Source of the DNA: Adonisia turfae CCMR0081
Lineage (GTDB): Bacteria > Cyanobacteriota > Cyanobacteriia > Phormidesmidales > Phormidesmidaceae
NCBI RefSeq assembly: GCF_011009555.1
Contig: NZ_QXHD01000004.1
Location: forward strand, 3,108,013-3,160,512
DNA: 52,500 nucleotides
Reading direction: 5' to 3'
Positions 28,807 to 37,627 of the stretch are shown one piece after another. The notes under the pieces are model-generated. The model had not been told where the DNA came from and searched no databases. It worked only from the letters and a program-made list of their open reading frames with translations. Each line of letters begins with the position of its first letter. The stretch's first letter is position 1. Made by a program: the position numbers and the translations under genes.

Positions 28807-30795
28807 ATGGAATCTAAACCGTTGCCAGTGATCTTACGAAAGTTTGTCTTTCGAGACGAGCTATCACAAGACCATGAATCCCATGTGGATCAAGATATTG
28901 ACGCAGGTCAAGATGCTTCCCAGGTCAGGCTTGTGCACATTGGGACCCCTGAACGTAAGCGGGCTTCCATTCCTGGCTATTTTGTGATGAGTAGCGCACC
29001 ACCAAATATTGAAAATGCCAAAGCCATGCAAGAGTCAGAGATGCAGGCAGCGGCACGGGGTGTGAAGGAAATTGCCCGGCATCTCTACGATATCTGTTCT
29101 AAACAGGAGGGACCTGACCCTGAACTCATGATTACTGTTCACGGATATAACAGTGGTCGCAGCTCTGTTCGAGATTGGTATAAGAATATTTTTCAATATA
29201 TTAACCGATACGACACAGTGATTCCAGGGCAAGGCAACCAGGTCTTCATCGGCTATCGCTGGCCGTCAGAGAATATTGAGTTTCGGCGTTTAGGGGAAGC
29301 TTGCAAAGCGCTGCCTCCTTTACCGCGAGCCTTGATGTTTCTAGGGTTTGGTGGGGCGCTAATTCTGCTAATTGTAGAACTTATGGCCTGGGATAAAACG
29401 CTGGCGGGTCTAATAGTAGTACCTCTATTGCTTTTGTTCTTAGGCCTATCCACCATAATTATTACACTGGTTATTTTGCGCATGGTGGTTTATTTTCGCG
29501 ATCGCTACCGAGCTCACAACTTTGGAGTTCTGGATCTCGTTGAATTGCTGCGCCAAATTGACCGGGAATTAGTGAACTTAAAAGCTGCTGATATCAAGCG
29601 ACAAAATCCCAACGAGCAATATCCTTGTGACAAAGCAGCCCAATTCTGGAAACAAACCCATCGTAAAATAAAACTCTCGTTTTTAGGACACAGCATGGGT
29701 GGTTTTGTGGTTACCAATGTGGTACGGATTTTATCCGATGTGTTTGATACGCGCTCCATTAGTAACAAACCTCCAGCCGATATTGGATCTGTTTTCCGGT
29801 TAGAGCGGCTGATTTTAACGTCTCCGGATATTCCGATTTTGACTATTGTGTCGAGCCGAGTAAATTTTCTCTCATCTTCTTTAAGACGATTTTCAGAGTC
29901 CTATTTATTCAGTAGTGAAGGCGATTTGGCGTTGCGGATTGCTTCGGCGACAGCTAATTACTTTACGTTTCCTAGTACGACAGAAGCAATGGGTTATCGT
30001 TTAGGGAATGTTTCGTTGAAAGCTGATCATAACAACTCTAAGGATTACGGCATTGTTAACTTGTCAGCTTTAGATGAATGTTTTTTCCCAGGTTCGTCTT
30101 TAGCGGATTCTATTGCTCGTAATCCTTACAAGATTATGGAGCATTTATTCCTTACCTATAACTGGTGTAAAAAAGATGGCTACAATACGTTAGCTAAAAT
30201 ATCGCAGGATTGTATCAAAGCTAGTCAATCTGAGACGATAAATAATTCTCCATCTCAAACGACTGCTCAAATTACGATTGCTGATTTCTTTACTTACTTT
30301 GACTGCACTGATTATAAAGACTTTACCTTCTCAGTAAAAGAAGATGCCACTAGTGAAGAGACAAAGGGGCTTCTGACCCGTGCTAACCGTAGAAAAGCTC
30401 TGAATTGGTGGGATTATCTAATGTTGATGGTGGATGGAGTGTTCGGAATACGAGATGTCCATGGAGGCTATTTCCAGGGACAGTTTACCCAATCAATGAT
30501 CTATCGTATTGCATTCCTAGGCTTTCAAGGATATCTAAAAACATTGGATAACGATCCAAATATGGCCTTTGATCCTCATGTGGCGTTGAGTAAATTGCAT
30601 TTGCAATGTCGTGCCTTGGGAATTCAGAGTTTTCTCTCTCCTATGCGCTACCGTGTGAATATTCAAGGAGCAAGTATTGCAGACAATAAGCAAGAACTGA
30701 TCGCAGCCATTGATCAAGAGTCCACTGAAGTCTTGCAGTCGGATAATATGTTGGAATCTCTTCAAAATCAGGGTTTTGAAGTCATCGTGAAATAA
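28807..30795 (+). CDS. Membrane-inserted alpha/beta hydrolase (DUF900-like)
   Basis: The 662-residue protein begins with an alpha/beta-hydrolase start (ELMITVHGYNSGRSSVRDWY, oxyanion His112-Gly113; FIGYRWPS), then two membrane helices (about 174-191 and 200-227), and resumes with the nucleophile elbow GHSMGG (294-299, Ser296) and VVTNVVRILSDVFD. The remaining 350 residues include LILTSPDIPILT, a probable acid-loop region, and a His-containing late block (DVHGGYFQGQ). It fits the DUF900-like hydrolases, usually esterases of unknown substrate; the split by membrane helices is unusual. A palindromic terminator follows at 30982. Confidence 0.8.
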   Translation: MESKPLPVILRKFVFRDELSQDHESHVDQDIDAGQDASQVRLVHIGTPERKRASIPGYFVMSSAPPNIENAKAMQESEMQAAARGVKEIARHLYDICSKQEGPDPELMITVHGYNSGRSSVRDWYKNIFQYINRYDTVIPGQGNQVFIGYRWPSENIEFRRLGEACKALPPLPRALMFLGFGGALILLIVELMAWDKTLAGLIVVPLLLLFLGLSTIIITLVILRMVVYFRDRYRAHNFGVLDLVELLRQIDRELVNLKAADIKRQNPNEQYPCDKAAQFWKQTHRKIKLSFLGHSMGGFVVTNVVRILSDVFDTRSISNKPPADIGSVFRLERLILTSPDIPILTIVSSRVNFLSSSLRRFSESYLFSSEGDLALRIASATANYFTFPSTTEAMGYRLGNVSLKADHNNSKDYGIVNLSALDECFFPGSSLADSIARNPYKIMEHLFLTYNWCKKDGYNTLAKISQDCIKASQSETINNSPSQTTAQITIADFFTYFDCTDYKDFTFSVKEDATSEETKGLLTRANRRKALNWWDYLMLMVDGVFGIRDVHGGYFQGQFTQSMIYRIAFLGFQGYLKTLDNDPNMAFDPHVALSKLHLQCRALGIQSFLSPMRYRVNIQGASIADNKQELIAAIDQESTEVLQSDNMLESLQNQGFEVIVK

Positions 30796-30981
30796 TTCAA
30801 TCACTGCTCAGGTGAAGCATACAGGTCTTGTACGGTAAAGTAGTCGTCGAACTTTACAGTCTCGTAGTTTTAGGAGAGACGTTAACAACTATTTTGCAGA
30901 ACCCATGGTTGATGCTTCCTCATGGGTGATTGCTGACCATTGGTTGGGCAAGGGGGCAAATATTTTTTAGATACGGTGTCT

Positions 30982-31017
30982 GCAAAAAGGGCTGCTCATA
31001 TGAGCAGCCCTTTTTGC
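30982..31017. terminator. Bidirectional rho-independent terminator
   Basis: A perfect 36-base palindrome has a GC core GGGCTGCTCAT and A5/T5 ends, so each strand ends in a T-run after the stem. It separates the convergent hydrolase and FKBP genes. Confidence 0.9.
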
Positions 31018-31042
31018 CGTTCACTTGATTTTTGCTAATTTC

Positions 31043-31597
31043 TTAGCCACCAACGCGAATCAGTTCTACATCAAAGATGAGTGTGGCATTGGGGGGAATA
31101 ACACCACCTGCGCCACGGGCACCGTAACCTAGTTCGGGGGGAATGACTAGCTTGCGACGACCGCCCACACGCATAGTAGCAACACCTTCATCCCAACCTT
31201 TGATTACCTGGCCAACACCGATGGTAAAGGAAAAAGGCCGGTTGCGATCGCGACTACTGTCAAATTTTTCACCGTTTTCTAAAGTGCCAGTGTAATGCAC
31301 TGTCACGGCTTGACCTTGTGTAGGTAGAGCTCCAGTACCGACCTCAAGGTCTTCGTACATTAGGCCGGAGTCCGTAGTTGTAATATTTTCGGCCATATCG
31401 GTCGTAGGTTCCTCGGTTGTTTCTTCGGTTGGTGGGTCAGGTTCTGCTTGAGCGACCAGCGTAGACGTGACAGAATCGGTCGTGCCTATGTCTACGGTCA
31501 AGTTACCGGCAACAGCTTCACTTCCTCGTAGCTGAGTAGCTAGTGCAACTACACAGCAAATGGTGAAAACCCCCAGGCTAATAAAAACTTCTTTCAC
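31043..31597 (-). CDS. FKBP-type peptidyl-prolyl isomerase
   Basis: The 184-residue protein has an N-terminal membrane/signal segment (about 5-22), a Thr/Glu-rich linker (30-75) and one FKBP domain (about 85-184). The domain has [17 protein letters not shown], then [18 protein letters not shown], and [20 protein letters not shown], including the active-site Tyr, Asp, Trp and Phe positions. It probably folds proteins outside the cytoplasm, in lumen or periplasm. The start is GTG at 31597 with GGAG upstream. It runs convergent to the hydrolase gene, separated by a perfect terminator palindrome. Confidence 0.93.
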   Translation of the reverse strand: MKEVFISLGVFTICCVVALATQLRGSEAVAGNLTVDIGTTDSVTSTLVAQAEPDPPTEETTEEPTTDMAENITTTDSGLMYEDLEVGTGALPTQGQAVTVHYTGTLENGEKFDSSRDRNRPFSFTIGVGQVIKGWDEGVATMRVGGRRKLVIPPELGYGARGAGGVIPPNATLIFDVELIRVGG

Positions 31598-31737
31598 AGT
31601 TTGTTCTCCCAGTGCGATAGCGCAAGAGCTGATGCATCAGCTCGTAACCTGCATCCAAATTGTACGTTACGATTCCTAAAAATTAGGTAGGACTCATGTC
31701 ACATTTAGTGCTGGTACAGGTAATAGATTACTAGCCT

Positions 31738-32061
31738 CTAACGCCATTGTTTATTTTCTAAATCTCTAAGTTGGCGCTCCAGGCGATCTAAGCGGCCCCG
31801 CAGTTCATCCATTTCCGTCTGGCGTGGCACACCCAAGTCTTGCATGATATTACGAATCTGACGCTGGAGTTGTTCATCGATAGCGGCCTGGTCGATGTTG
31901 AATTGAGACATGAAGTCATCGACGAATCCGCGGGCTTGTTCTGGATTAAGCTTCCCATCTTTGACCCAATCTTCAGTCACCTGCCGTAGCTGTTCAGCAA
32001 CGAGTGATGTAGTGCCAATGCCCAACATTAGAAGTTGCCGAAATAGATTGGATGAGTCCAT
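31738..32061 (-). CDS. Phasin-like small coiled-coil protein
   Basis: The 107-residue protein has an N-terminal amphipathic helix (NLFRQLLMLGIGTTSLVAEQ), a DGKLNPEQARGFVDDFMSQF element, and a C-terminal coiled coil (TEMDELRGRLDRLERQLRDL). This layout matches the phasin-family/PhaP-like proteins that cyanobacteria often carry and that coat polyhydroxyalkanoate granules or bind lipids. No PHA synthase gene is nearby. The identification is by pattern. It is upstream of FKBP on the same strand, 140 bases apart. Confidence 0.75.
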   Translation of the reverse strand: MDSSNLFRQLLMLGIGTTSLVAEQLRQVTEDWVKDGKLNPEQARGFVDDFMSQFNIDQAAIDEQLQRQIRNIMQDLGVPRQTEMDELRGRLDRLERQLRDLENKQWR

Positions 32062-32229
32062 AGCTTAACTCTAGGTGATGGATGATGAGACTTATCGAAC
32101 CGGCAGTCGTAGGAAACTTGTAGGAAACCCCGAAATGTAACCCACACCTTCTACAGTTTTGGATGCGCTGTCGGCTTAGATAAACTTATTCTGGCAAACT
32201 ATTGACGTATTCGACGGGCGGTTAACCGT

Positions 32230-32640
32230 ATGGTTCAGAGAGTTCTATGGTGTTTAATGGCTGTCTGGACGGTGATTGTCTGGGCCAGTACTCCCGTCCA
32301 TGCTGAAGCGACCCTTAATCCTCAGCCGTCTATGGTGATTGAATGGCTAAAATTCAGAGTAGAGCCTGCTCAGCGTGGTCGTTATCTAGAAATTGACGAG
32401 GAAATTTGGACCACAGCTCTCGAGTCCTATCCCGGTTTTTTAGATAAGACCACTTGGCTAGACCCGAACCACGATGATGAAGTAATTTTTGTCATTGCTT
32501 GGGCTACTCGTGAGCAATGGAAATCAATTCCTGAAGAGGAGCTAGAACAAATCAATCAGCGCTTTGATGCGGCCCTGGGCATTGACTATGATCTAATGGA
32601 ATCTAAAGAATTTATCGTTCCAGGTCCAAAGGCTCCGTAG
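32230..32640 (+). CDS. TIGR03792 family protein
   Basis: The 136-residue protein has a signal peptide (cleavage near VHAEA) and the TIGR03792 core: MVIEWLKFRVEPAQRGRYLE, then DEEIWTTALESYPGFLDKTT and FVIAWATREQWKSIPEEELE. Members are single-domain ferredoxin-like (ABM-type) proteins of cyanobacteria with unknown role; export implies a lumenal or periplasmic place. The next gene begins 16 bases after its stop, so the two probably form an operon. Confidence 0.88.
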   Translation: MVQRVLWCLMAVWTVIVWASTPVHAEATLNPQPSMVIEWLKFRVEPAQRGRYLEIDEEIWTTALESYPGFLDKTTWLDPNHDDEVIFVIAWATREQWKSIPEEELEQINQRFDAALGIDYDLMESKEFIVPGPKAP

Positions 32641-32656
32641 TTTAGAGCAAACGCAT

Positions 32657-32995
32657 ATGCCCAGCTGTCCTCGATGTCATCAGTCCGTATTCATTAATGC
32701 AGTCACTTGCTCTAACTGTGGGTTAGAGCTGAAAGCCCATGGACATCCTGGCATTGACCTGCATCGTTCTGAGGGTGGCACTTATCTGTGTGATACCTGT
32801 GTGTATCATCAAGATGATAGCTGCACGTTTCCACAGCGGCCTCAAGCCACTACATGCACCCTGTATGTAGACACTGCTCAAAAGCCAGTGCCCGAAGCTT
32901 CGAAGATCTATACAATTCCGTGGTGGCGTAAATATTCCGGGTGGCTAATGCTGGCAGCGCTGATTCTAATCAGTGTTGTGTTGGTAGTTATTTAA
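32657..32995 (+). CDS. Zinc-ribbon membrane protein
   Basis: The 112-residue protein starts with a rubredoxin-like zinc ribbon (Cys4, Cys7, Cys18, Cys21 in CPRC and CSNC), followed by a second Cys set (LCDTC at 45 and 48, SCTF at 56, TTCTL at 67) and a C-terminal membrane helix (about 93-111). It is probably tail-anchored with the metal-binding part in the cytoplasm. I recognise it only as a zinc-ribbon-domain protein. It lies 16 bases after the TIGR03792 gene, in the same direction. Confidence 0.8.
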   Translation: MPSCPRCHQSVFINAVTCSNCGLELKAHGHPGIDLHRSEGGTYLCDTCVYHQDDSCTFPQRPQATTCTLYVDTAQKPVPEASKIYTIPWWRKYSGWLMLAALILISVVLVVI

Positions 32996-33001
32996 AAAAT
33001 T

Positions 33002-33025
33002 AGAGACGTTCTATGGAGCGTCTCT
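33002..33025. terminator. Interspersed hairpin repeat, likely terminator
   Basis: AGAGACG and CGTCTCT pair, with TC/GA closing further inside. This is close to the AGAGACGT..ACGTCTCT hairpin scattered in many cyanobacterial genomes (from memory). It stands just after the zinc-ribbon stop and before the tRNA-Asp on the other strand, so it may end both transcripts. Confidence 0.6.
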
Positions 33026-33047
33026 ACAAAATTAAACTTAATTTTAA

Positions 33048-33121
33048 CGGGCCTGACGGGATTCGAACCCGCAACTTCCGCCGTGACAGGGCGGTGCTCT
33101 AACCAATTGAACTACAGGCCC
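33048..33121 (-). tRNA. tRNA-Asp (GUC)
   Basis: It is a complete cloverleaf on the minus strand: acceptor GGGCCTG/CAGGCCC, D-arm with GTTCAATTGGTTAGAGC, anticodon loop CTGTCAC with anticodon GTC, and T-arm GCGGGTTCGAATCCCGT. The discriminator is G, and CCA is not encoded. Confidence 0.96.
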
Positions 33122-33195
33122 TTACGAGCGATCTCTATTTTGCTTAGTTATGGGTACTTTGTCAAACAGTTAGTGCAACTTTTTTAGGCAGTGGG

Positions 33196-33296
33196 GATTA
33201 TCCGGCTTCTGCGTTGTCTTTCCAAATAGGGACCCTATAGCTAAATAGGGACCCTACAGAGATTATCCGGCTTCTGCGTTGTCTTTCCAAATAGGG
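33196..33296. repeat. Direct repeat of the nuclease gene 3' end
   Basis: A 36-base sequence (33196-33231) recurs identically at 33261-33296, where it encodes the last residues and stop of the RecB-like nuclease. Between the copies a shorter AATAGGGACCCTA is itself repeated (33225 and 33244). This is a partial tandem duplication, 65 bases apart. Confidence 0.85.
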
Positions 33297-34837
33297 GCTG
33301 CAAAGTTAGCGAGCCACTGTTTGACCCAAAATGTGGCCCGGCAGTCGTCTTCGTTATACTTCAAAATATCATTGAGATATTGTTCATTCTGGCTCGATAG
33401 CCAATTGTCATACCAGCAGATAGACTGGGCTCCATTTGCACTGCTGTCTCGCCATTCAAAGCCAATCCAGCGGGCAATGTGCTTAAGGGCATAGCTTTCG
33501 ATCGGTAAGGTGACGGAATCGACGATGCGTTTATGGATATCGACAAATCGGCTAAGCAGTTCATCGATATCGATAATGCTGCCATATCGTTCGGCTAGGC
33601 GTCTTACGGTCTGGGCTTCATAGGGACAAAAATGGTAGATCGGCGAGTCTGGATAGTGGGCAATCACATGTTGAAATTGATGCCAGGCACTAGCTTCGCC
33701 CTCAGGCTCTCGGGCTACGAGTGGGATAAAGGTTTCGTTATGGGTTTGGGTGTCGACAACCAAAATCCCGTGGAGATAAACCAGGTCTTTGTCGGGGGCG
33801 GCTTCAATGTCGAAATATAGTTCGATGGGGGCACTGGGCAATTCCTGGGGAGACAGAGTGAAGTTATTGTTGGCGTCGGTACGTGCGATCGCAACTCCCG
33901 AAAGTTTTGCCTGGGCCTGATGCACTAGTTTTTCTGCCACTTTCAACTCAAAACCTGAGGCCTGAGCCAACGTGGCGGGCTGGTTTCGTGCCAGGGTTTC
34001 AACCGTTGTGAGTCCAAGCTTTTCTAAATGGCGATAGCGGTTGAGGGTGACCCCAGGCAGGAGAGACAAATGATTTTGTTGCTGGGCGACTTCATAACAA
34101 TGATTGAGCCACACGCACATGTCACATCGACTCCGGCTGATAAAAACATCCGGTGTCTCCCCTGATGTCAATACAGTTTCACAGGTGTCTAGAAGCTCCA
34201 GAAGCGTTGGCCATTGTTTCTCAAGATCGATAACGTAATGACGTTCTTTAAGGCGTAGATGGGCCTCTGCTGGAACGACTCCTTGCCAGGCTGCCAATAC
34301 ATAGGCATGGAAGGCGGCTGTCAGCTGATATTCTTGCTTAGGCTTTTTACCTAACTTGATGTCTAAGGGAACGTAGTACCAATTGCCCAGCCATGAAACA
34401 CCTGGTTGTTTAATCCAAAGATCTGGCTGGCTAACATAGCCAATGGAGCCATCTGCATTGATGGCGGCTACAGTTCCTCGAAAAATATGTTCCACCCCTT
34501 GCTGCATTAGGGTAAATGTTTCCTGGGCTGTAGCAGCAACATTACCTGCATGGCGAGGGGGGCGATTAACGGGGTGAAAGTCTGCTAAGACAGTTTGTCG
34601 ATGGACGGCACTATCGCTTTTCAGCTTGACTAGATAATCGCTGGGCTCTGATTGTAGGTCTGCATCGCCATAGGCATCCAAATATGCCCGCCGTTGACAG
34701 CGCAGAAAGGTAAAAAGTGTACTGTCCTGAATAATTTGATCTGGTTTCGTTTGCTCAAGTGACCAGGAGGATGCAGTTGATGTCCACTGAAGAGTAGATG
34801 CTGGTGTAGCGGAACCAGCATCCTGACTTGGCGGCAT
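33263..34837 (-). CDS. TM0106-family RecB-like nuclease
   Basis: The protein is about 524 residues from the ATG at 34837; the frame is open 16 codons further to a TTG. The N-terminal half is a RecB/Cas4-type nuclease with TLFTFLRCQRRAYL, a VPLDIKLGKKPKQEYQLTAA catalytic core (Asp..Lys) and an Fe-S-like set with an upstream Cys and CDMCVWLNHC. A helix-hairpin-helix region follows. The C-terminal half is an RNase H-like domain (LYFDIEAAPDKDLVYLHGIL through YNEDDCRATFWVKQWL). This is the YprB/TM0106 arrangement, of unknown biological role, possibly nucleic-acid processing. No CRISPR array is nearby. Its 3' end is duplicated downstream. Confidence 0.85.
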   Translation of the reverse strand: MPPSQDAGSATPASTLQWTSTASSWSLEQTKPDQIIQDSTLFTFLRCQRRAYLDAYGDADLQSEPSDYLVKLKSDSAVHRQTVLADFHPVNRPPRHAGNVAATAQETFTLMQQGVEHIFRGTVAAINADGSIGYVSQPDLWIKQPGVSWLGNWYYVPLDIKLGKKPKQEYQLTAAFHAYVLAAWQGVVPAEAHLRLKERHYVIDLEKQWPTLLELLDTCETVLTSGETPDVFISRSRCDMCVWLNHCYEVAQQQNHLSLLPGVTLNRYRHLEKLGLTTVETLARNQPATLAQASGFELKVAEKLVHQAQAKLSGVAIARTDANNNFTLSPQELPSAPIELYFDIEAAPDKDLVYLHGILVVDTQTHNETFIPLVAREPEGEASAWHQFQHVIAHYPDSPIYHFCPYEAQTVRRLAERYGSIIDIDELLSRFVDIHKRIVDSVTLPIESYALKHIARWIGFEWRDSSANGAQSICWYDNWLSSQNEQYLNDILKYNEDDCRATFWVKQWLANFAAPIWKDNAEAG

Positions 34838-35039
34838 AGGTAACCTAGCAACCAAAATCCTCCCAAGCCTGTCGGCAAGACGCAACCAAAAGTATTGAAA
34901 TCATCAAAGCAATAGAGCGTACTCTTTGGCAGAGGCAGAGCGTTTGCGACTAATGTAACGCAGCATTTGCTTATTGTAGTAACACGCTGGAGCGGAAATC
35001 GCAATAATGATACGGGGAAAGAATTTTGTAGGCAGTGAC

Positions 35040-35117
35040 GAGTTCTTAGTTATAAATTTTGAGTTTTGAATTCCGTGCTCGATATTGGCACCGGCATGAA
35101 CTCAAAACTAAGAACTC
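35040..35117. repeat. Interspersed imperfect inverted repeat, copy 1
   Basis: GAGTTCTTAGTT (35040-35051) pairs with AACTAAGAACTC (35106-35117); inside it TTTTGAGTT (35057-35065) pairs with AACTCAAAA (35099-35107). The same motifs recur at 38715-38820, before the activase gene. Confidence 0.7.
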
Positions 35118-35190
35118 CAAAGTGTAATTAGACTCCAACTTTTGGGTGTGCAGACGTTGCATGTAATGGCACTCCAGCAGTACTGTTGGC

Positions 35191-36324
35191 TTACGCTGAA
35201 AATAATCCTGTGCTAATGCGCTTTAATCCCCGTGTCACCACATCGGAATAGCGTAGTTTCCCTAGGAAGACATCGCCCATGATCTGCGTGCCTTTGGGTT
35301 GTTTGACGCCAACGCGATAGCCAACGTTAGGTGCTAAATAAAATGCCTTAGCCAGACGAGCGGCCCAGCGCATTTCATTGCCCCATTCATCAATCATGGT
35401 TTGGGTATAGTTAGCCAGAGCCTGTTCGTTGCCGCTGAGGGCGCTGTGAACTGCTTCAGAGGCCTTGAGGCCACTAAAGATAGAGGGCCGAATACCCTCG
35501 GCAGTAAATGGATCTACCACGCAAGCGGCTTCCCCAGCTAATACAGCTTGGGTGGTATGCAGTGTCTGATCACCATCCCAAAGAAAAATAGGATGTCCAT
35601 GTTTGGTTTCCTGATCGATCTCCACTCCAAATTGTTTGGAGTAGTCGGCGAGAGGCTGCACTAGATCACGAGATTTGCGTTTAGCTGAGACAAATGCTCC
35701 ACTACCTAAGGAATAGCCATCTGCCTTCGGAAAATTCCAGACATAGCCATTTTTGAGTAGGCCAAATTCAAAATGGACGATGTGGCCATCGTGAACTGGC
35801 AGTCGAGGCTCCGTTTCAATCGCCCCGGCCATAACCGTTTTGCGTTGCTTAAAGCCCAGCCATTTTGCCATTGGACCTTTAGCACCGTCTGCGGCGATGA
35901 GATATCGCCCTACCACTGGCTCAGCAGATGTACTGATATGCCAGCAACCATCCTTAAACTCGATGCCTGTGGCTTTGGTGGCTTCCTGTAGAACAGCTCC
36001 CTGCTTTTGGGCCTGCTGCACCATGTAATGGTCAAATTCGTCGCGGCGCACCATCCAAATGGGTTCCGATAGTTCAGAAATGACTTCATCTTCCATGTTG
36101 TAGGTGTAGCGAACCTGGGTGACTTTTTGCGAAATCACTGGTTCAAAGTCATAATCAAACCATTCAGCTACCTTGGGGCAAACGCCACCACCGCAGGGTT
36201 TGTAACGAGGCAGTTTGTTTTTTTCTAATATCAGTACAGAATGGCCATTTTTTGCTAGATGGTAGGCTGCTGTGGCACCAGCTGGGCCACCGCCTACAAC
36301 GACGCAATCGTAGAAAGATGCCAT
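35191..36324 (-). CDS. Geranylgeranyl reductase family FAD protein
   Basis: The 377-residue protein opens with the FAD motif VVGGGPAGATAAYHLAK (8-24) and a CGGGVCPKV element typical of geranylgeranyl reductases. VLAGEAACVVDPFTAEGIRP is the second FAD contact. It belongs to the family that reduces prenyl chains of chlorophyll, quinones and tocopherol. It is shorter than the usual ChlP of about 400 residues, and its N-terminus is different from that of ChlP as I recall it, so I leave the gene symbol blank. It appears to be monocistronic, with the TetR-like gene upstream on the same strand 71 bases away. Confidence 0.88.
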   Translation of the reverse strand: MASFYDCVVVGGGPAGATAAYHLAKNGHSVLILEKNKLPRYKPCGGGVCPKVAEWFDYDFEPVISQKVTQVRYTYNMEDEVISELSEPIWMVRRDEFDHYMVQQAQKQGAVLQEATKATGIEFKDGCWHISTSAEPVVGRYLIAADGAKGPMAKWLGFKQRKTVMAGAIETEPRLPVHDGHIVHFEFGLLKNGYVWNFPKADGYSLGSGAFVSAKRKSRDLVQPLADYSKQFGVEIDQETKHGHPIFLWDGDQTLHTTQAVLAGEAACVVDPFTAEGIRPSIFSGLKASEAVHSALSGNEQALANYTQTMIDEWGNEMRWAARLAKAFYLAPNVGYRVGVKQPKGTQIMGDVFLGKLRYSDVVTRGLKRISTGLFSA

Positions 36325-36395
36325 AAATTCAATTAAATTTGATGGGTTAGTATGTGGTGTAGTTTACCCAGACTAGAGCGTTGCGCAATGGTTGA

Positions 36396-37571
36396 TTACG
36401 ATGGCGGTGCTTTTCGATCGAGTTGGGCGGCGGCAGCGATCGCACCCTTTTCCTTAGCCCGCTGAGCATAGGGTTGTAGTGTAGCGGCCTCACATCCCGT
36501 CAAAATGCTGAGATTTTCAAGGCTAATACCCCGCATAAGCATTTCCACACACCAAGTTTGTCGCGCTTGAATCAGTTTAGGCATTTCCACAACCATATTC
36601 AGGCCTTGCCACCAAAATTCCCAGCGTTCTTGCAGCTCTGTCACGGTCATAGGGTTGCCCGCTTCATCAATAAACATGGCGCTGGCATCGTCTTTGCGGT
36701 TTTTGAGCCATTTGGTCAGGGGATTGTTGGTGTAAGAACCGTAGCGTTTACTTAAAATCCATTGGTTAACCGTGACCTGGCGAGGGCCGTTGGTCCCCGT
36801 CACCTGCAAAATGTGTTGGGATTTATCGCAAATTTGGTGCGAGCGCTGCAATCGAGTAATTTCTATCGGTAGGAGCCCGGCACCGAAGAGAAGAAGTGCG
36901 ATCGCATGATCCTGGAACCCAATACTTCGAGTCTGCTTCATCAACTGATGTACCCAGCTGGTGGGCAAATCAACCACTAGGGCTGGTGCTGACTCAGAGA
37001 CAGTTGCCATTGACTCGTTGTGTGGAGTGCTAATTAATTTAGTCAAACACTCCAAAAAATGACTTCGATCCTCCCAGAGAGAATCTCCGCTAGTGGTTTC
37101 AATCACCGTGTAGCCCACTAAAGCAGCACCGATCAACCGGGTGAGTTCTGCTGCTGGGAGAGATGATGTATCCAACATTTGCCCTAGATGGTTAGCAATG
37201 GCTTGTTGAATTTCCCCCAGCCTTAGCTGTAAAGCGGCGCGATGTTCAGGTGGATACTGGTCAGACTCACCAATAAGAGAGCGTACAAAGTTGGGATATC
37301 GCTCCAGTAGCTGTAGGTGTTCATCCAAATAAAGCTGCAGGACATCCGGTGAATATTCGCCGTGGAGCGGGGGCTGGGCATTTAATGCAGGTGACTCTTG
37401 CAAGATGGCCAGGAGCAGACCGTACTTATTGCCAAAATTGCGAAATAAGGTAGCCTCATTCACCTCAGCCATATTGGCTATCTGTCGAGTTGTCGTGTGG
37501 CTAATGCCTTGAGACAAGAAAAGTTCAAACGCTGCCTGAGTGAGTCGATGGCGAGTTGAAGTCGGAGACAT
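36396..37571 (-). CDS. TetR-family regulator fused to a degenerate tyrosine-recombinase-like domain
   Basis: The 391-residue protein is about twice TetR length. Residues 1-60 are a TetR DNA-binding domain (TRQIANMAEVNEATLFRNFG), and 60-180 an all-helical TetR ligand domain. Residues 205-375 follow the layout of a tyrosine-recombinase catalytic domain: ALLLFGAGLLPIEITRLQRS in place of TGLRxSEL, VTGTNGPRQVTV in place of the K-beta hairpin, then IQARQTWCVEMLMRGISLEN and LTGCEAATLQPYAQ. By that alignment the first Arg, the Lys, and both His are lost, while Arg337 and Tyr368 remain, so recombination is unlikely. The gene is divergent from the desaturase gene; two matching palindromes lie between. 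Confidence 0.8.
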   Translation of the reverse strand: MSPTSTRHRLTQAAFELFLSQGISHTTTRQIANMAEVNEATLFRNFGNKYGLLLAILQESPALNAQPPLHGEYSPDVLQLYLDEHLQLLERYPNFVRSLIGESDQYPPEHRAALQLRLGEIQQAIANHLGQMLDTSSLPAAELTRLIGAALVGYTVIETTSGDSLWEDRSHFLECLTKLISTPHNESMATVSESAPALVVDLPTSWVHQLMKQTRSIGFQDHAIALLLFGAGLLPIEITRLQRSHQICDKSQHILQVTGTNGPRQVTVNQWILSKRYGSYTNNPLTKWLKNRKDDASAMFIDEAGNPMTVTELQERWEFWWQGLNMVVEMPKLIQARQTWCVEMLMRGISLENLSILTGCEAATLQPYAQRAKEKGAIAAAAQLDRKAPPS

Positions 37572-37578
37572 GGACGAC

Positions 37579-37597
37579 TTGCAAGTGCTACTTGCAA
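37579..37597. promoter_or_regulatory. Candidate TetR operator 1
   Basis: Perfect inverted repeat TTGCAAGT-GCT-ACTTGCAA, 8 bases upstream of the regulator ATG, so a bound protein would block its own translation start region or promoter. A near-identical site follows 49 bases on, centre to centre. Confidence 0.7.
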
Positions 37598-37627
37598 CTT
37601 AAAGGAATCATTGCTACTCTAAGTTTA

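Noticed and set aside
33196..33296. CRISPR array near the Cas4/RecB-like nuclease
   Set aside because: There are only two copies of the long repeat, with unequal spacer content, and one copy is the gene's own 3' end. No cas genes are present.
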